Of a stretch of 64,000 bases of DNA, positions 1 through 10,065 are shown in pieces (within the stretch, counting starts at the first letter, position 1; the number at the start of each line of letters is the position of its first letter). The notes below the pieces were generated by a model that worked only from the letters and a program-made list of their open reading frames with translations, made no database searches and had not been told where the DNA came from. The stretch comes from Apostichopus japonicus (Eukaryota > Echinodermata > Holothuroidea > Aspidochirotida > Stichopodidae): positions 25,231,398 to 25,295,397 of the forward strand of contig NC_092577.1 in NCBI RefSeq assembly GCF_037975245.1, read 5' to 3'. A program made the position numbers and the translations under genes.

Positions 1-660
1 AGAGTGACCCAAAGTGACAATTTTTTTTAAAAAGTTGACCGGAAGTGACCAAAAAATTATACTATGTAATAGGTGCCTACGTCCCAGGTTAAGGCACTTT
101 CACGTCCCTGGTGTCCATTTTTTGGGTTCGATCTCGGAAAGTTGGGGATCGGGATGTCCAATATTTGGTCAAAGGGTGGAACTTGTCACTGTACACCCAC
201 CCACACTTCCGGTCAGTTTGGGTGACATGACTGTTTATTACAGCCAAAAAATGCAAGTGATTTGCTATATTACCTTACTGTTTCATTTTTTAAAATTACT
301 ACCCCTAGGGTTAAGGTCGAAAATCGTAAACTTTGTCCTCCAAATTTCTTGTGGATATTAAGGGTCAATAGGGCACTGACATATGCAAAGGGCAAGTATA
401 TGTCACTTCCGGTTCATGTGTTATAGGGGGTCAAAGGGTCAAAACTGTCGTTCCTTCCAAAAAAAAAAAGGGTCAAAGATCATGAGAGTGACCGATTTCC
501 ACGAAACTTGCAACGATGACGTGTGAGGTCATAAGGAATGGTCTGAAAAATTTCGCCCATGATGTCATCGGGTCAAAGGTCAATCAGAGGTCAAAAATTT
601 AATTCATCAATTTTTTTTTTATCTCAATACATTACATGTATAGAGATATTGTAACAGTAA
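1..660. repeat. Non-coding, GGTCAAAGG-rich dispersed repeat
   Basis: No convincing gene. The words GGTCAAAGG, GTGACC and AAGTGACC recur (for example near 427-440, 469 and 571-595). The same vocabulary returns in the repeat at 45384-45990, so this looks like a member of a dispersed repeat family. The open frames here are short and lack any domain signal. Confidence 0.4.
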
Positions 661-1303
661 GTGGGACTCTCTCTTCTCTTAAAAAATTTTCAGCGTCTTC
701 TTACAAAGCTCTTTTTCTGTGGAATTTCCAGAGCAAGAATATATCATATAGACCAACAAAAGTTACTATTTATGTCGAAATCGGGCCACGAAATCGGGGA
801 ACTTTTCCCCACGTTTTCCTGCTCATTTCTTAATTATTATTCGATGTCTATGGTTTATTATGGGCACGTGACATATTACTTTCTGCAGTCTAATGTTTTA
901 TGAAAGAGAATAGAATAAAATTGTTTTTTAACAGTGGTATCGTCTAAGATAGGGTCCTATTTATTATATTTTTTATTAACATTTTAAACTTCCATTTCTT
1001 TTTACAGGTAGGTATGAATAAAACTTCGGACATGCCGAATCCATTGGTGCTATTTTGGAAACGATCGAATGTTCCGTTGTTGAGATATGGGTACAGATGA
1101 GTCGAAAAGTGGGTCGATGTGACGTCACGCTACATCAAAACCGGGCATCCGGTGGGAACGGGACATCCGGTGATAAAAGGTCACAGATAGGGCTATCCAT
1201 CGATTATAACTTTGCCTGATTTCCATTTGACCTTACGTGGTAAAAAAGCTACTCAAATGTTGACGTCGGCGCTGGCATCCCTGTTTACAAACACCTATTT
1301 GTT
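661..1303. other. Unassigned AT-rich spacer
   Basis: I see no gene. Two near copies of a GGGACATCCGGT-like word occur near 1141-1175. The short ORFs have no domain signal. Confidence 0.4.
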
Positions 1304-1700
1304 GGGGGACCTGAAAGACATAGACTATACCCCCTTCCCGAAGATTAATGCTACCGTATGAGTTGTCTACACATAGCTAGGAATCTCCTCTCCCATATAA
1401 GAACAATTTATTCCAGTCAGATAATTACACGAAATTGGTATATGACAAAGACTTCTACTCCGCGTCTAATTTAAATGTCGATGGGTGTTTAAGAAAGGAC
1501 GAGAGAGGGGGCTGAAAAGATGGGGTTTTCCAACTTTTGCACTTATGAAGAACACGTATTTCCATCGGGTCCTCTGGGACCACATATCTCCCGAACGGAA
1601 GCAGGACCTATGAGTTGCAGATTTGGGCTCCTGGGCATCGATTACCCCCTGTGACGTCATTTTGACGAATTCCATTTTTCGGGCAATTTCGGCAAAAACC
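1304..1700 (+). repeat. Repeat R1, left copy, upstream of the recombinase gene
   Basis: This stretch aligns by eye to 5811-6270 in the same orientation. Shared blocks include ATAGACTATACCCCCTTCCC, then ATTAATGCTACCGT and GAGTTGTCT, then AATGTCGATGGGT and finally ATCTCCCGAACGGAAGCAG. The spacing between blocks is similar in the two copies. It is non-coding. The pair brackets the tyrosine-recombinase-like gene. They may be unrelated insertions of one abundant family or part of one larger unit. Confidence 0.65.
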
Positions 1701-2423
1701 GTACCCCTTATGTTTTTTTTTTTTGGGTGCAAATAATTTTTGTTGCAATGAGGGGAATGTGTATCTTATCTAGTAGTTCTTGACACGCTGATCACGAATC
1801 TGAAGTTTAATTTTGCATAGCAGGTTTCTACTGGGTATGTGGAGCCGATAACCCCCGTGGGGGTGGGGATGGGGACGGGACTGTTACCAAAAAACTCGAA
1901 CCATACCTAGTCTGGTACTTCTTGAGGTATGATTCAGAATCTGAGGTCTATTTTGGCATATCAGGTGTGGTCCACCGATAACAAATGACACTTTTGACAC
2001 TTGACAATTTGTTGTGCTTTAAATTATGTCCATGCTAGGCTACCGTGCACGCCACCAAGTCTGGTTCATACAGACAAAAACACTTGCAGTAAAAAAACAT
2101 GACAGTTTCCTCAATCAGACAAGATATCCAGAAATTAGGTATGTACTAGTAGATTTCAGAATATAGATCCTTTATGAACTATTTTAATGCAGGTTTATCG
2201 TTACGTTCAGTTTCAGTTAAGAAAGAAGTGTTAGGTTTAGAGCCTAGTCGTCTCCTAACACGCGAGGTCATTAACCAGTAACGTGGTAAAATAAGAACGC
2301 TAACACGCGGCGCTGTTCATGAAATCTACGGAGCAGTTTAAGAACCATTTGGATCACCGTTTCTTACATATAAGGGAAAAGTTACAGATTTGAATCGTTC
2401 CATTTTTTTTCTTTCTACACAGC
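1701..2423. other. Spacer upstream of recombinase-like gene
   Basis: No gene seen. It ends in a pyrimidine-rich run and CTACACAG just before the ATG at 2424, which could be a splice acceptor for an upstream, unseen 5' UTR exon. Confidence 0.3.
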
Positions 2424-2591
2424 ATGTCAGATTCATCAGAGGAGGAGAATGGGGCTAGGGCAAAGCTAGAAAAATGTAGACCCGCCCGAAAAGAATGCCA
2501 TTTGTGTCATTCAATGTATGTAAAATTGCCTCGACATTTGAGGGAAAAGCACAAAATTAAGGACCCTCGCAGAGAGATGGCTGACTTCTAA
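2424..2591 (+). pseudogene. Exon with C2H2-like zinc finger, N-terminus of YR gene
   Basis: The ATG at 2424 starts a 55-codon frame ending at TAA 2589-2591. It holds C-x2-C followed by His-x4-His (CHLCHSMY... RHLREKH), a classical finger spacing. A second finger-like stretch (LRKHLYRVHG) follows in another frame near 2680-2705, so the stop and the frame change look like decay within one double-finger region. Its role would be DNA binding by the recombinase-like protein. Alternatively the two fingers belong to separate exons. Confidence 0.45.
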
Positions 2592-2834
2592 AAGAAGGGA
2601 GAAAGCGGGGCGAGCTTTTCTGAAGCAGACAAGCCCCCTCGAATGCCCGATATATTTAGAGCATCTCGGTGTTCTGCGGAAGCACCTCTACAGGGTGCAT
2701 GGCGAGAAAACCAAGAGGGAGAGGGCAAGGATGTGGAAGAAATGTAACGATCTTCCAATGACATCCTCATCTTCATCAGATGAAGAAGAACCGGCCCCCC
2801 AAAAAAAAGGAAGCGAGAGAGACGCCCGCAGTAA

Positions 2835-3143
2835 TTGATGAATCCTCGTCATCATCAGCCCCCGAACACGACATCGAGGGGGAGAGAAGCAATGAGAAAA
2901 AAAGCTCCAACCCCTAAAACGGAAAAGAATAAGGGAAAGGTGCAGGAGGAGGAGGAAGAGGAAGAGTTTGGGGAAGAGGAAGAGACAGGGCAGGAACAGG
3001 AGGAGGAAAGTGATGAAGTGGTGGAGATGGAACAGGAGGAGGAACGTCAGGAAGAGGTTAAGGAGGAGGAGCATGAGGAGGAGGACGAGTACGAGACGGA
3101 CAGGGTGATGAAGGACCCAACCTTCATCAACAACCAATGGTAA
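2835..3143 (+). pseudogene. Acidic low-complexity region of YR gene
   Basis: This frame of about 100 codons is dominated by GAG/GAA repeats and reads as a poly-Glu linker, followed by DPTFINNQW. Just downstream, a different frame continues as KAYRKWLQSRQGGS, which resembles the start of the core-binding helices in this family. The opposite strand is open only because of the purine-rich repeat. It is probably a disordered linker rather than an independent protein. Confidence 0.45.
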
Positions 3144-3515
3144 AGCGTACAGGAAATGGCTCCAGAGCCGTCAAGGAGGGTCACTCGATCTGAAAACTCC
3201 GCCGAACTGCTTCGTAAGATAACACGTATGGACCAGTAGGTGACGGCACCATCGAACAGTTCATTACAAGAGGTCACATTAACCGCCTGTTCGCTGAAAT
3301 GCCAAGCGATCGGGGGGCAACAACCCGGGACCGTCGCCGCCTACATCTCGGCATACTTGAAATTTCTCAAGTGGCTGTTACTTGAGACGACTACGCCTTG
3401 ATTACGCCTGCACATTTCCAAGAGGCAAGTAATTACCAAAAAACAGCGTAAGCAGAGAGAGGGGAGATTAGAGGCCGAGGCAGACGAGCTGCTCATAGAC
3501 AGCCAAGATATCGAC
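3144..3515 (+). pseudogene. Core-binding (SAM-like) part of YR gene
   Basis: Across two frames one can read a helical segment (IEQFITRGHINRLFAE, then TVAAYISAYLKFLKWLLLE), typical of the N-terminal core-binding domain of tyrosine recombinases. A basic stretch and LIDSQDID precede a GT donor (GAC|GTAAGT, 3516). The frame changes at the GGGGGG run near 3311-3316 and a TGA interrupts near 3400. The intron 3516-3690 ends in TTTCACAG and joins in phase 0 to the next exon. Confidence 0.45.
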
Positions 3516-3690
3516 GTAAGTAATATAAGAAGGGAAAATATTAATGCGAGTTTTGGGTCTCTCGAGGTGGACAACTGAGTTCCTAAAAATTCATTGTTCG
3601 TTATGTCATTTACTTCGATGTACTCGATCTCTAACAATCGACTGCAAATTAATTTTAGACATATTTCACCGTATCTATATTATTTCACAG

Positions 3691-4019
3691 ACATTCAATC
3701 GTTCACAATACCCAAAAAATCTGAGGCAACAAATGAGAAGGACCGACAGACAGGGCAAAATAGATCAGCAGACACACGATGACATAAGAAACTACCTGAT
3801 GCTTGAGGTGGTACTAGCAAACAGGCAGAGGGCATCGGCAGTAGCAAACATGACGGTGGAGAATGAGATCAGGGCTAGGAAGCAAAGAAACTCAGAAGGA
3901 GAGGATATGTGGACAATGCTGGTCTCCGACCACAAGACGGTCACTACATACGGGGCCGAAACCCTAGCATTTAACACAGAGCTGTTCACCGACCTCAGCT
4001 TTTACACCGAAGAGATCAG
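3691..4019 (+). pseudogene. Catalytic exon 1 of YR gene (Arg and Lys motifs)
   Basis: The exon lies between acceptor TTTCACAG and donor ATCAG|GTAAAC. It is open throughout and contains NRQRASAVANMT and DHKT, which match the positions of the first catalytic arginine and the beta-hairpin lysine in this family. This exon is intact. Its neighbours join to it with consistent phase, which argues for a real spliced gene rather than a chance ORF. Confidence 0.55.
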
Positions 4020-4114
4020 GTAAACTTCTCTCCTATTGTAACGTGTCATCGGCACCCCATTAGCTAGCTTCGTAACAAAGTGATAACCCTGACTTTTTCT
4101 CACTTTACCAACAG

Positions 4115-4299
4115 AGGAAGAATCCCCCCCCCCCCCCAATCAGTGGGAGACGGTCTTCGGGCCAATGTGGCTGGTCTACTGGACAGGAGAACCGATACAG
4201 TCCAAGAGAGTTACTCGTCTCATCAGCTCATCCTGGCTTAACGCCGGACTGAAGAGTCAAATTTCCTCTACATTATTGCGAAAAACAATAGTGTCTGAG
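4115..4299 (+). pseudogene. Catalytic exon 2 of YR gene, broken at a C14 run
   Basis: Acceptor ACCAACAG and donor GAG|GTAAGA bound the exon. After a run of 14 C (4124-4137) the good frame starts with NQWETVFGPMWLVYW and reaches STLLRKTIVSE, which carries the R of the (H/K)-x-x-R motif. The incoming frame from the previous exon is off by one across the C run, so one C gained (or two lost) would explain the shift. It could be a genuine mutation or a sequencing error. Confidence 0.5.
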
Positions 4300-4315
4300 G
4301 TAAGAAAATACTTGT

Positions 4316-4547
4316 GCTTTTTACGTGACCCGTCATACGGGATACAAAACGTCACGGCCAAACGGCACTACCAAACCATCCCATTCTTACAAACGAACCT
4401 CAGGTCAAGCGAGCCCAAAAAAGTACATACGCTCACCGACCTGCAGAGACAAAACGCCCAACCCCCCACTGAAATATTAAAAAACTACAAAAGGACGACC
4501 AGCACGCAGCGAAACAAAACACCCTTCCCCAGCACACCACCGTCCAA
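4316..4547 (-). mobile_element. Tx1 3'-end fragment inserted in an intron of the YR gene
   Basis: The reverse complement ends with the same 3' terminus as the full-length Tx1 element (GGGTCACGTAAAAAGC). It is flanked by AAAATACTTGT at 4305-4315 and 4548-4558, an 11 bp target-site duplication. At 232 bp it is strongly 5' truncated and holds only the last codons of ORF2 and the 3' UTR. It sits 16 bp inside the intron that begins at 4300. It is nearly identical to 30122-30353. Confidence 0.9.
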
Positions 4548-4678
4548 AAAATACTTGTAAATTAAGGCAGTGAACGTCTGAACGATATATTGAGAGGAAG
4601 CGTGTTTGTCGTTTCTCTCTTAGCGTTAACATTCTAAACCCGGTGTAAATTACTTCATATGTTTTTAATTTTTTTCAG

Positions 4679-4825
4679 TGCTTCGAAGAGCAACCATCAG
4701 CACTGAAAACTCTGGCCAGCCACATGACACATACTGAAAATGTACAGCAAAAATATTACCTGGTCAGTCAGAAGAGACAAAATGCTGTACAGACTGCTGG
4801 GGTGATCAGGAGCGGCACTGAGATG
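4679..4825 (+). pseudogene. Catalytic exon 3 of YR gene (His and nucleophile Tyr)
   Basis: The exon starts after TTTTTTTCAG and ends at ATG|GTAAGA. It is open in phase 0 over 49 codons and carries SHMTHTENVQQKYY followed by a basic stretch. In the family this segment supplies the second active-site histidine and the tyrosine that attacks DNA. Both are present here. A short further exon (4911 to 4959 TGA, or read on in another frame to a GT at 4987) may follow. Confidence 0.6.
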
Positions 4826-5089
4826 GTAAGAGTTGTAAATTAAGATTGGGTCTTGAATCATACAGGAAGTAATCAAATGTATTAACGGTTTCTTTCTTTG
4901 TTATCATACAGAGCAAGACCCCTACAGTTGGACTTAAGCAACCAGAAAAAGGTATCTGAAGGGAGCAACTCTGGCAAAAACTGTCAAGGTAAATAACCAT
5001 TCATCAGAAACTGCAATAAGGAAGAGGGATCGGATGTCTTATGATCTTCTGTTTTATGAGTATCTGTTTTTCTGTTCTTTGTCTTGCAG

Positions 5090-5386
5090 AACGAGGACAA
5101 AGAATCAACGACAAGCGACGGCACTGCGATTACTTCGAGCCAAATGTGGTCGGGGATCAGACAGCGAAAACGACAGAACCCGACAGAATGGACCGACACA
5201 ACGACTTTCTTCTTCGACTGACTTGACGACTTTCTTTCCAACAAAACCACACCGACGACCGACCAAGTGCAACAGAAATTGGATCAACACCACACGACAA
5301 AGGCTGCTTTTCTAAAAAAATTAACCCTCGAACAAATAAGGCACAAATTAAGTTACAGAATTAACAAGTTAATTAAACGTACATGA
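5090..5386 (+). pseudogene. Last exon of YR gene, C-terminal tail
   Basis: It begins after GTTCTTTGTCTTGCAG. One frame runs to TGA at 5384-5386 with a single internal TGA (5219-5221) after TTTFFFD. The tail is polar and ends in a basic helix-like stretch (IRHKLSYRINKLIKRT). If the TGA is original, the protein simply ends there. No domain is recognised in this tail. Confidence 0.4.
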
Positions 5387-5518
5387 TTTATTATGAAAAA
5401 GCATGGGAAGGGGAGGGGGTGAGGGAGTTACAGTTTGTAATGTTTTTCAAGCTTTTGCATGGGGGAGGGTGGGGAGGGGGAGTTAAAGGTTGACAGGTTT
5501 TAAAGTTTATCGTATTAT

Positions 5519-5524
5519 AATAAA
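5519..5524 (+). promoter_or_regulatory. Possible polyadenylation signal AATAAA
   Basis: AATAAA lies 133 bp past the last stop of the YR-like gene, followed at 5560-5580 by T-rich and GT-rich sequence. It fits as the 3' end signal of that gene, but such hexamers are frequent by chance. Confidence 0.35.
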
Positions 5525-5810
5525 GTAAGCAACCACAACATTTCTGTCTCTGTCTTCTTTCCCATTCTGTACAAGTGGACACTCGGGACCTCGGCATGTT
5601 CTCTTAAAAATCCAAAACCATCTGCCCAGGGATGTTTCAAACATACTCATTTAAAATGATAGTTATGGAAAGAGGATACCCAACAGGCGATGCCCTGAAA
5701 AGATTAGCCTGATCTGACAACCGCAGTTGCAATAGTAACGCTCCTAGGTTGAAAAGTCGGCTGTTAACCATATGATAACACTATTACGGCTGAAAAACAC
5801 ATATTTTTTA

Positions 5811-6270
5811 GGGGGCCTCCGAAACATATAGACTATACCCCCTTCCCTAGTATTAATGCTACCGTGTGAGTTGTCTGCAAGTAGCTATGACTATTTTCTC
5901 CCACATATCAAAAATTCAGCCCTGTCAAACACCCTCAGTGGAAAGGAAGGGGTACCCAAAAGAGTAAACTTTTTTAAACTTTAAGACAAAAATACCTATT
6001 TTGGAGCAAAGAAAAATCATAAAGACCAAAAACTTTTTCCGACTAGATAATTACACGAAATTCGTGTAGGAGAAAGACAAGGGTTTCATATACTCCAAGT
6101 CAAACTGTAATGTCGATGGGTACTTCAGAGAAGACAGGAGGTGGGGGGGGGGGGTCAAAAACAGCGGGAATTCCCGATTTTGCACGTATGGAGAACAGGT
6201 ACTTCTATCGGGTACTTTGGGACCAAGTATCTCCCGAACGGAAGCAGATATGGACCTGGGAGTTGCGTTC
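5811..6270 (+). repeat. Repeat R1, right copy, downstream of the recombinase gene
   Basis: It aligns in direct orientation to 1304-1700 (blocks listed there). It carries a G10 run near 6150 that the left copy lacks. It passes into the 202 bp tandem array at about 6300. Small ORFs on both strands here arise from the repeat and are not supported as genes. Confidence 0.65.
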
Positions 6271-6299
6271 CATGGCGCACGCTACGGAGTGTTTTTTGC

Positions 6300-7095
6300 T
6301 GTTTGTACTTTTTCTCAAAATGACCCCCCTACCACCCCGGAGAAGTGACACACCTTGGAGTTTCATTCTATTTTGGAAAGGGGACACCCAAGCGGTGGTA
6401 CCCTCAAAAGATGGCCATAATCGGACCCCAGTAACCATGGTAACGCTCCAGACTAGAAGGGTCGGGATTTTCCCGTACATGTTAACACTAATTATTATCA
6501 CCTCTTCTGATTTTGTTCCAAAATGACCCACCACCACCCCGGAGAAGAAACGCACCTACAAGTTTCATCCTATTTTGGAAAGGGGACACCCTAGCGGTGG
6601 TACCCCGAAAAGATGGCTGTAGTCGGACCAGCCCAGTAACCACGGTAACGCTCCAAAGTAAAAGGGTCGGGATTTTCAAAAACGTATATAACAAATTATT
6701 ATACATTTTCAGATTTTGTTTCAAAATGACCCCCTATGACCCTACAATGAGAAGCACACTCAAGTTTTATCCTATTTTGGAAAGGGGACACCCTAGCGGT
6801 GGTACCATGAAAGGATGGCCGTAATCGGACCACCCAAGTTACCACGGTAACGCTCCAGAGTAGAAGGGTCGGGATTTTCCCGTACGTAGTAACACTAATT
6901 ATTATGACCGTTTTAGATTTTTTTCAAAATGACCCCCCTACCACCCCCGGGAAGTAACGCACCTACAAGTTTTTTCCTTTTTCGGACAGGTGACACCCTA
7001 GCGGTGGTACCCTGAAAAGATTGGGGAAATCGGACTGACCCAGTAACCATGGTAACGCTCCAAAGTATAAAAGTCGGTATTTCCCCGTATATAGA
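6300..7095 (+). repeat. Tandem array, four copies of about 202 bp
   Basis: The word GGAAAGGGGACACC (GGACAGGTGACACC in the last copy) recurs at 6375, 6577, 6779 and 6984, giving periods of 202, 202 and 205. Each unit also holds CAAAATGACCC, an AGCGGTGGTACC word, GGTAACGCTCCA and GGGTCGGGATTTTC-like ends. It is an imperfect minisatellite. The ORFs spanning it are repeat-driven. Confidence 0.85.
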
Positions 7096-7489
7096 GTAAT
7101 TTTAGTGTTAGCTAGATAGGTTAATGAATTTCAATTAATTAACCGAATATGCAAATGAGGTGAAATTTTTATGACGTCGTCAATAGGATGTAACGGAAGG
7201 GTAAAAAAGTTTGAAGATGCCCCCAAGTTTTGCACTGGGGGTGGGGATCCCCCACCCCCAAAATTCATCCCCTCCAATTTTTACCAAAATGGCGGCAATT
7301 TCTCGAGGGGGATGCAGGGGTATCTAAAAATATTAATTACGAAACCCCCACCCCGGGGAAGTATTTTTTCTAATATTTTGTCACGTCCCGACTGTCCATT
7401 TTCTTCACGTCCCGATTGGGCACTTTCACGTCCCGATAGGGCATTCTGTAGTTAACAAAATTTTGACGTCCCGACTGGGCTCTCGTCTT
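7096..7489. repeat. Spacer with CACGTCCCGA short repeats
   Basis: No gene. The word CGTCCCGA(C/T) occurs four times between about 7382 and 7475 with spacers such as TGGGCACTTT. It is a degenerate short tandem repeat leading into repeat R2. Confidence 0.45.
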
Positions 7490-7690
7490 AACCCTATCCC
7501 TAACCTTGTTTTTACATAAACCCAACGGGCTACGAAGTTACAGGTTGTGGAATGGGGGTTGAAAAATTTAGTGGCTACGAGCCAACGGGCTACAAAGCCA
7601 TTCTTTCATCCACTTTAACCTCGTAGCCCCTACCACCTATTTTGGTCAAGTTTCAATAACGCGGGCTATTCGACAGCTATGCCCCGTAAC
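7490..7690 (+). repeat. Dispersed repeat R2, copy 1
   Basis: It starts with ACCCTATCCCTAACCTTG, contains several AACGGGCTACGAAG words, then CATTCTTTCATCCACTTT, and ends GTATTCGACAGCTATGCC-like. The same order of blocks occurs at 11686-11965. It is non-coding. Confidence 0.7.
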
Positions 7691-9880
7691 ATCCACAGTC
7701 CAGTTCAAAGACTAAGTTAGGCCTCGCCTAGCCTAGGATTTCTGCGCAAAGGGCAGTAAGCCTAGTCTAGGCCGAAGTGAGGACCATTTATGCTCCTCGG
7801 GGCTAGTGGTATGTATAACACACGTGACTTTTCCTGGGCTGTCTGTAGCAGCTTCTGGTTCTACCTTATGATTCAGTGGTTCTGCCATTTTTGTTTTTTT
7901 CACTGCAGGCCCGGATGTTCCAGCTCCGAAATGCGACATGGTTATAGCCTACTAGACAAAGGTCGCGCAGTAGTGTAATATTGTGACGAGCCCGGCTTCT
8001 CCGATAGTGATACTATATCGGGACTCGCGATAGAAAGGTACTGGGGTTATCTTCATGCCGTATTTATGCTTCTTCAGGAGATGTCTCGAACGGGAGAAAA
8101 CAATGAGTTCACAGAAAAACAATTTGACAAGATCGGATTTGATTAGTGATTCGGTATAATTTCTTCTCTGTCGATTCTCTTTACAAATAAAACTAAATTA
8201 CAATGATTTGACTTGACTTGACTTGACTCCGTCAATTAAGCAATTAAAAGGAGTGATGAAATGGTAACGAAGCAATGACGAAACGACGAACTGGTGACGG
8301 AGTGATAAACCTAAGGCCCCATGTTCTTTTATACCTTACTTCTATAAAATCCCTCTGCGCATAATCAGAAGGCAGCCAATAACCTGACCATCCTGTATTA
8401 ACTTAACGATATAAAAATAAGTGCACTGGCACTGATCTGCCCTGATTGGTTGGGAGTTTGGAAGTCCATCCCCTTTCTATGGAAACTTCCATACCACGTG
8501 AGAGAACCTTCTCGAATGTTCCACAGACATAATGGAATCTATTTTGGGAAAAGGCCCTGTACCAAGATTCAATAAGATAGTTAAAAACTTCTCGTGGGAA
8601 AACTGAATCCATGACCTAGATAAATACATAAGAGGCCTGTAAGGTGTCTCGATGGAGCTTCTCGGTAACATGAAAGAGATGGTATCACTATTTCATAACA
8701 GTAGCTTGGCCATAGCTGAACTTTGATAAGCCGAACATTTTTCCTTTGGGCCCTCTTGTTGGACGCAAGCCCTATTTTATGGATATTCATCTTACTATAG
8801 TGGAGTTACCCTAATAGCTTGAGTACTACAGGGGGACGGCGGTGTTTCCCCACATGTTTACGTCGTAAATGGGACCTGAACGATAGTGGAAGAGTGTACG
8901 TTATGGAACAACGTTGGACACCCCGTCTCGTCCAGTTCGCTTCCGGAAACTGCATGAAAGTCTTGAACCCACGGTACTTCCCAGACTGATCCCTCTTCTT
9001 CTTTGCCTTGAAAAATCTTTCAACCACCTCTGGCCTCTGCACTCTGTCCGTCCGTTTCGCCACCGTCCGCTCCAGCATCCCTCTCGCCATCGTTCGTCTG
9101 CCAGCCCACAGTCCACAGTCTGCCAGCCCACAGTCTGCCAGCCCCCAAACCGTTGGACCTTGTCGTAGTTGTGGACTTCCCATAAACGGCAATGCGGAAT
9201 TGGCCCTTCCTGCGATGAAAATAGAACAGAAACAGAAATGTTAGCCGAAATTATTGTTTAGGGGGCGGGTCATACAATTGACGAGTGCATTACATCAACC
9301 ATTCATTCTTGTATGCTTGTACAGTTCAGAATGAAAGTGCATAGATCAGGGGGTGGGAAAGGGGATGGAGCCCAGGGGTGGACAGTATCAGTACATTGGA
9401 GTATCATAACTTGAGGAGGGTGAAATCATGGGAGAACAAGCAGGAAAAATTGTGAAGGAGGATGGGATTAGCATATGATGAGGAGGCATTATGAGTGGGA
9501 AGGGGGCAATAATTAGGGATAGACTGGATGTGGGTCTGCAGGACACTGCAGCGGGGCACATACACAAGGGATGGACAGGGAGAAATATATGTGGGAAGTA
9601 GGGATGACATGTCAATTAACATCATTTATGAGGACCTGGGGATCATTCAGGAAGTGATGTTCATGGATGAACACAGTGAAAGACATATGAAAGAGATGGA
9701 GGAATAATTTGGGGGAGATATATATATATGCAGAGTCTCCATACATTAAACAGTTTGCAACTTCGTATGACTGAAACTGAGAGAATATTTCCCAAGGAAC
9801 AGATTGCATAAAATGTAAATCAATTCGGAAAATGGTCAGCTATTGGTTTCCACCAAAATGTATCAAATATGGCCCATATG
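7691..9880. other. Unassigned region, no supported gene
   Basis: The short ORFs on both strands lack recognisable domains. There is a (TTGAC)n stretch near 8208-8226 and a short CAGCCCACAGTCTGC repeat at about 9100-9145. The minus-strand frame at 8403-8790 and the frames at 8806-9192 lack consistent splice context, so I leave them unannotated. Confidence 0.35.
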
Positions 9881-9948
9881 TTTGTAGTATAGTTTGTTTA
9901 GTGTAGTTTTGGCTTTGTTTCGTGGTTTGTGATTTTCTTAGGTGCGTG

Positions 9949-10007
9949 GCTTGCCACACCCCTAGCTGTCATGGCGGTTCGCCGTGACAGCTAGGGGTGT
10001 GGCAAGC
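9949..10007. repeat. Near-perfect hairpin over the ORF1 start
   Basis: Two 28 bp arms (9949-9976 and 9980-10007) are inverted copies with one mismatch and a 3 bp loop. The left arm spans the expected ORF1 start codon (ATG at 9971). In the sister element (near 34950-34990, minus) the right-arm sequence is absent and the coding sequence runs straight on, so the right arm looks like a local templated inversion that introduced a stop. Confidence 0.9.
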
Positions 10008-10065
10008 TGATTGTTGAGTTTTTCGGGGGAGGCTAAAGTCGTCCCCGGACAATTTTTTTTCAGTT

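Larger units (their letters stand above)
2424..5386 (+). pseudogene. Tyrosine-recombinase-like gene of Crypton type, spliced and decayed
   Basis: Reading exon by exon gives a protein of the YR (tyrosine recombinase) fold, as used by Crypton DNA transposons and their domesticated relatives, which cut and join DNA through a tyrosine. In order: a C2H2-like finger from 2424, a second finger-like stretch near 2640-2740, an acidic Glu-rich region (2835-3140), an alpha-helical core-binding segment (about 3160-3515), and catalytic exons at 3691-4019, 4115-4299 and 4679-4825. The last ends in SHMTHTENVQQKYY, the expected His and nucleophilic Tyr. Four of the intron boundaries are GT/AG with matching phase. 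Breaks: TAA at 2589, shifts near 2920 and 3320, TGA near 3400, a C14 run at 4124-4137 that shifts the frame, and TGA at 5219. It could be a dead Crypton or a decayed host gene. The family assignment is from memory of motif order, without a search. Confidence 0.6.

Noticed and set aside
2688-3137. 149-codon minus-strand ORF, Leu-rich, membrane-like
   Set aside because: It is antisense to the Glu-rich coding stretch (GAG/GAA gives CTC/TTC), so the hydrophobic look is an artefact.
7490-7510. ACCCTATCCCTAACC resembling a telomere repeat
   Set aside because: Only two or three degenerate units, inside a dispersed repeat that recurs at 11726; not a telomere.
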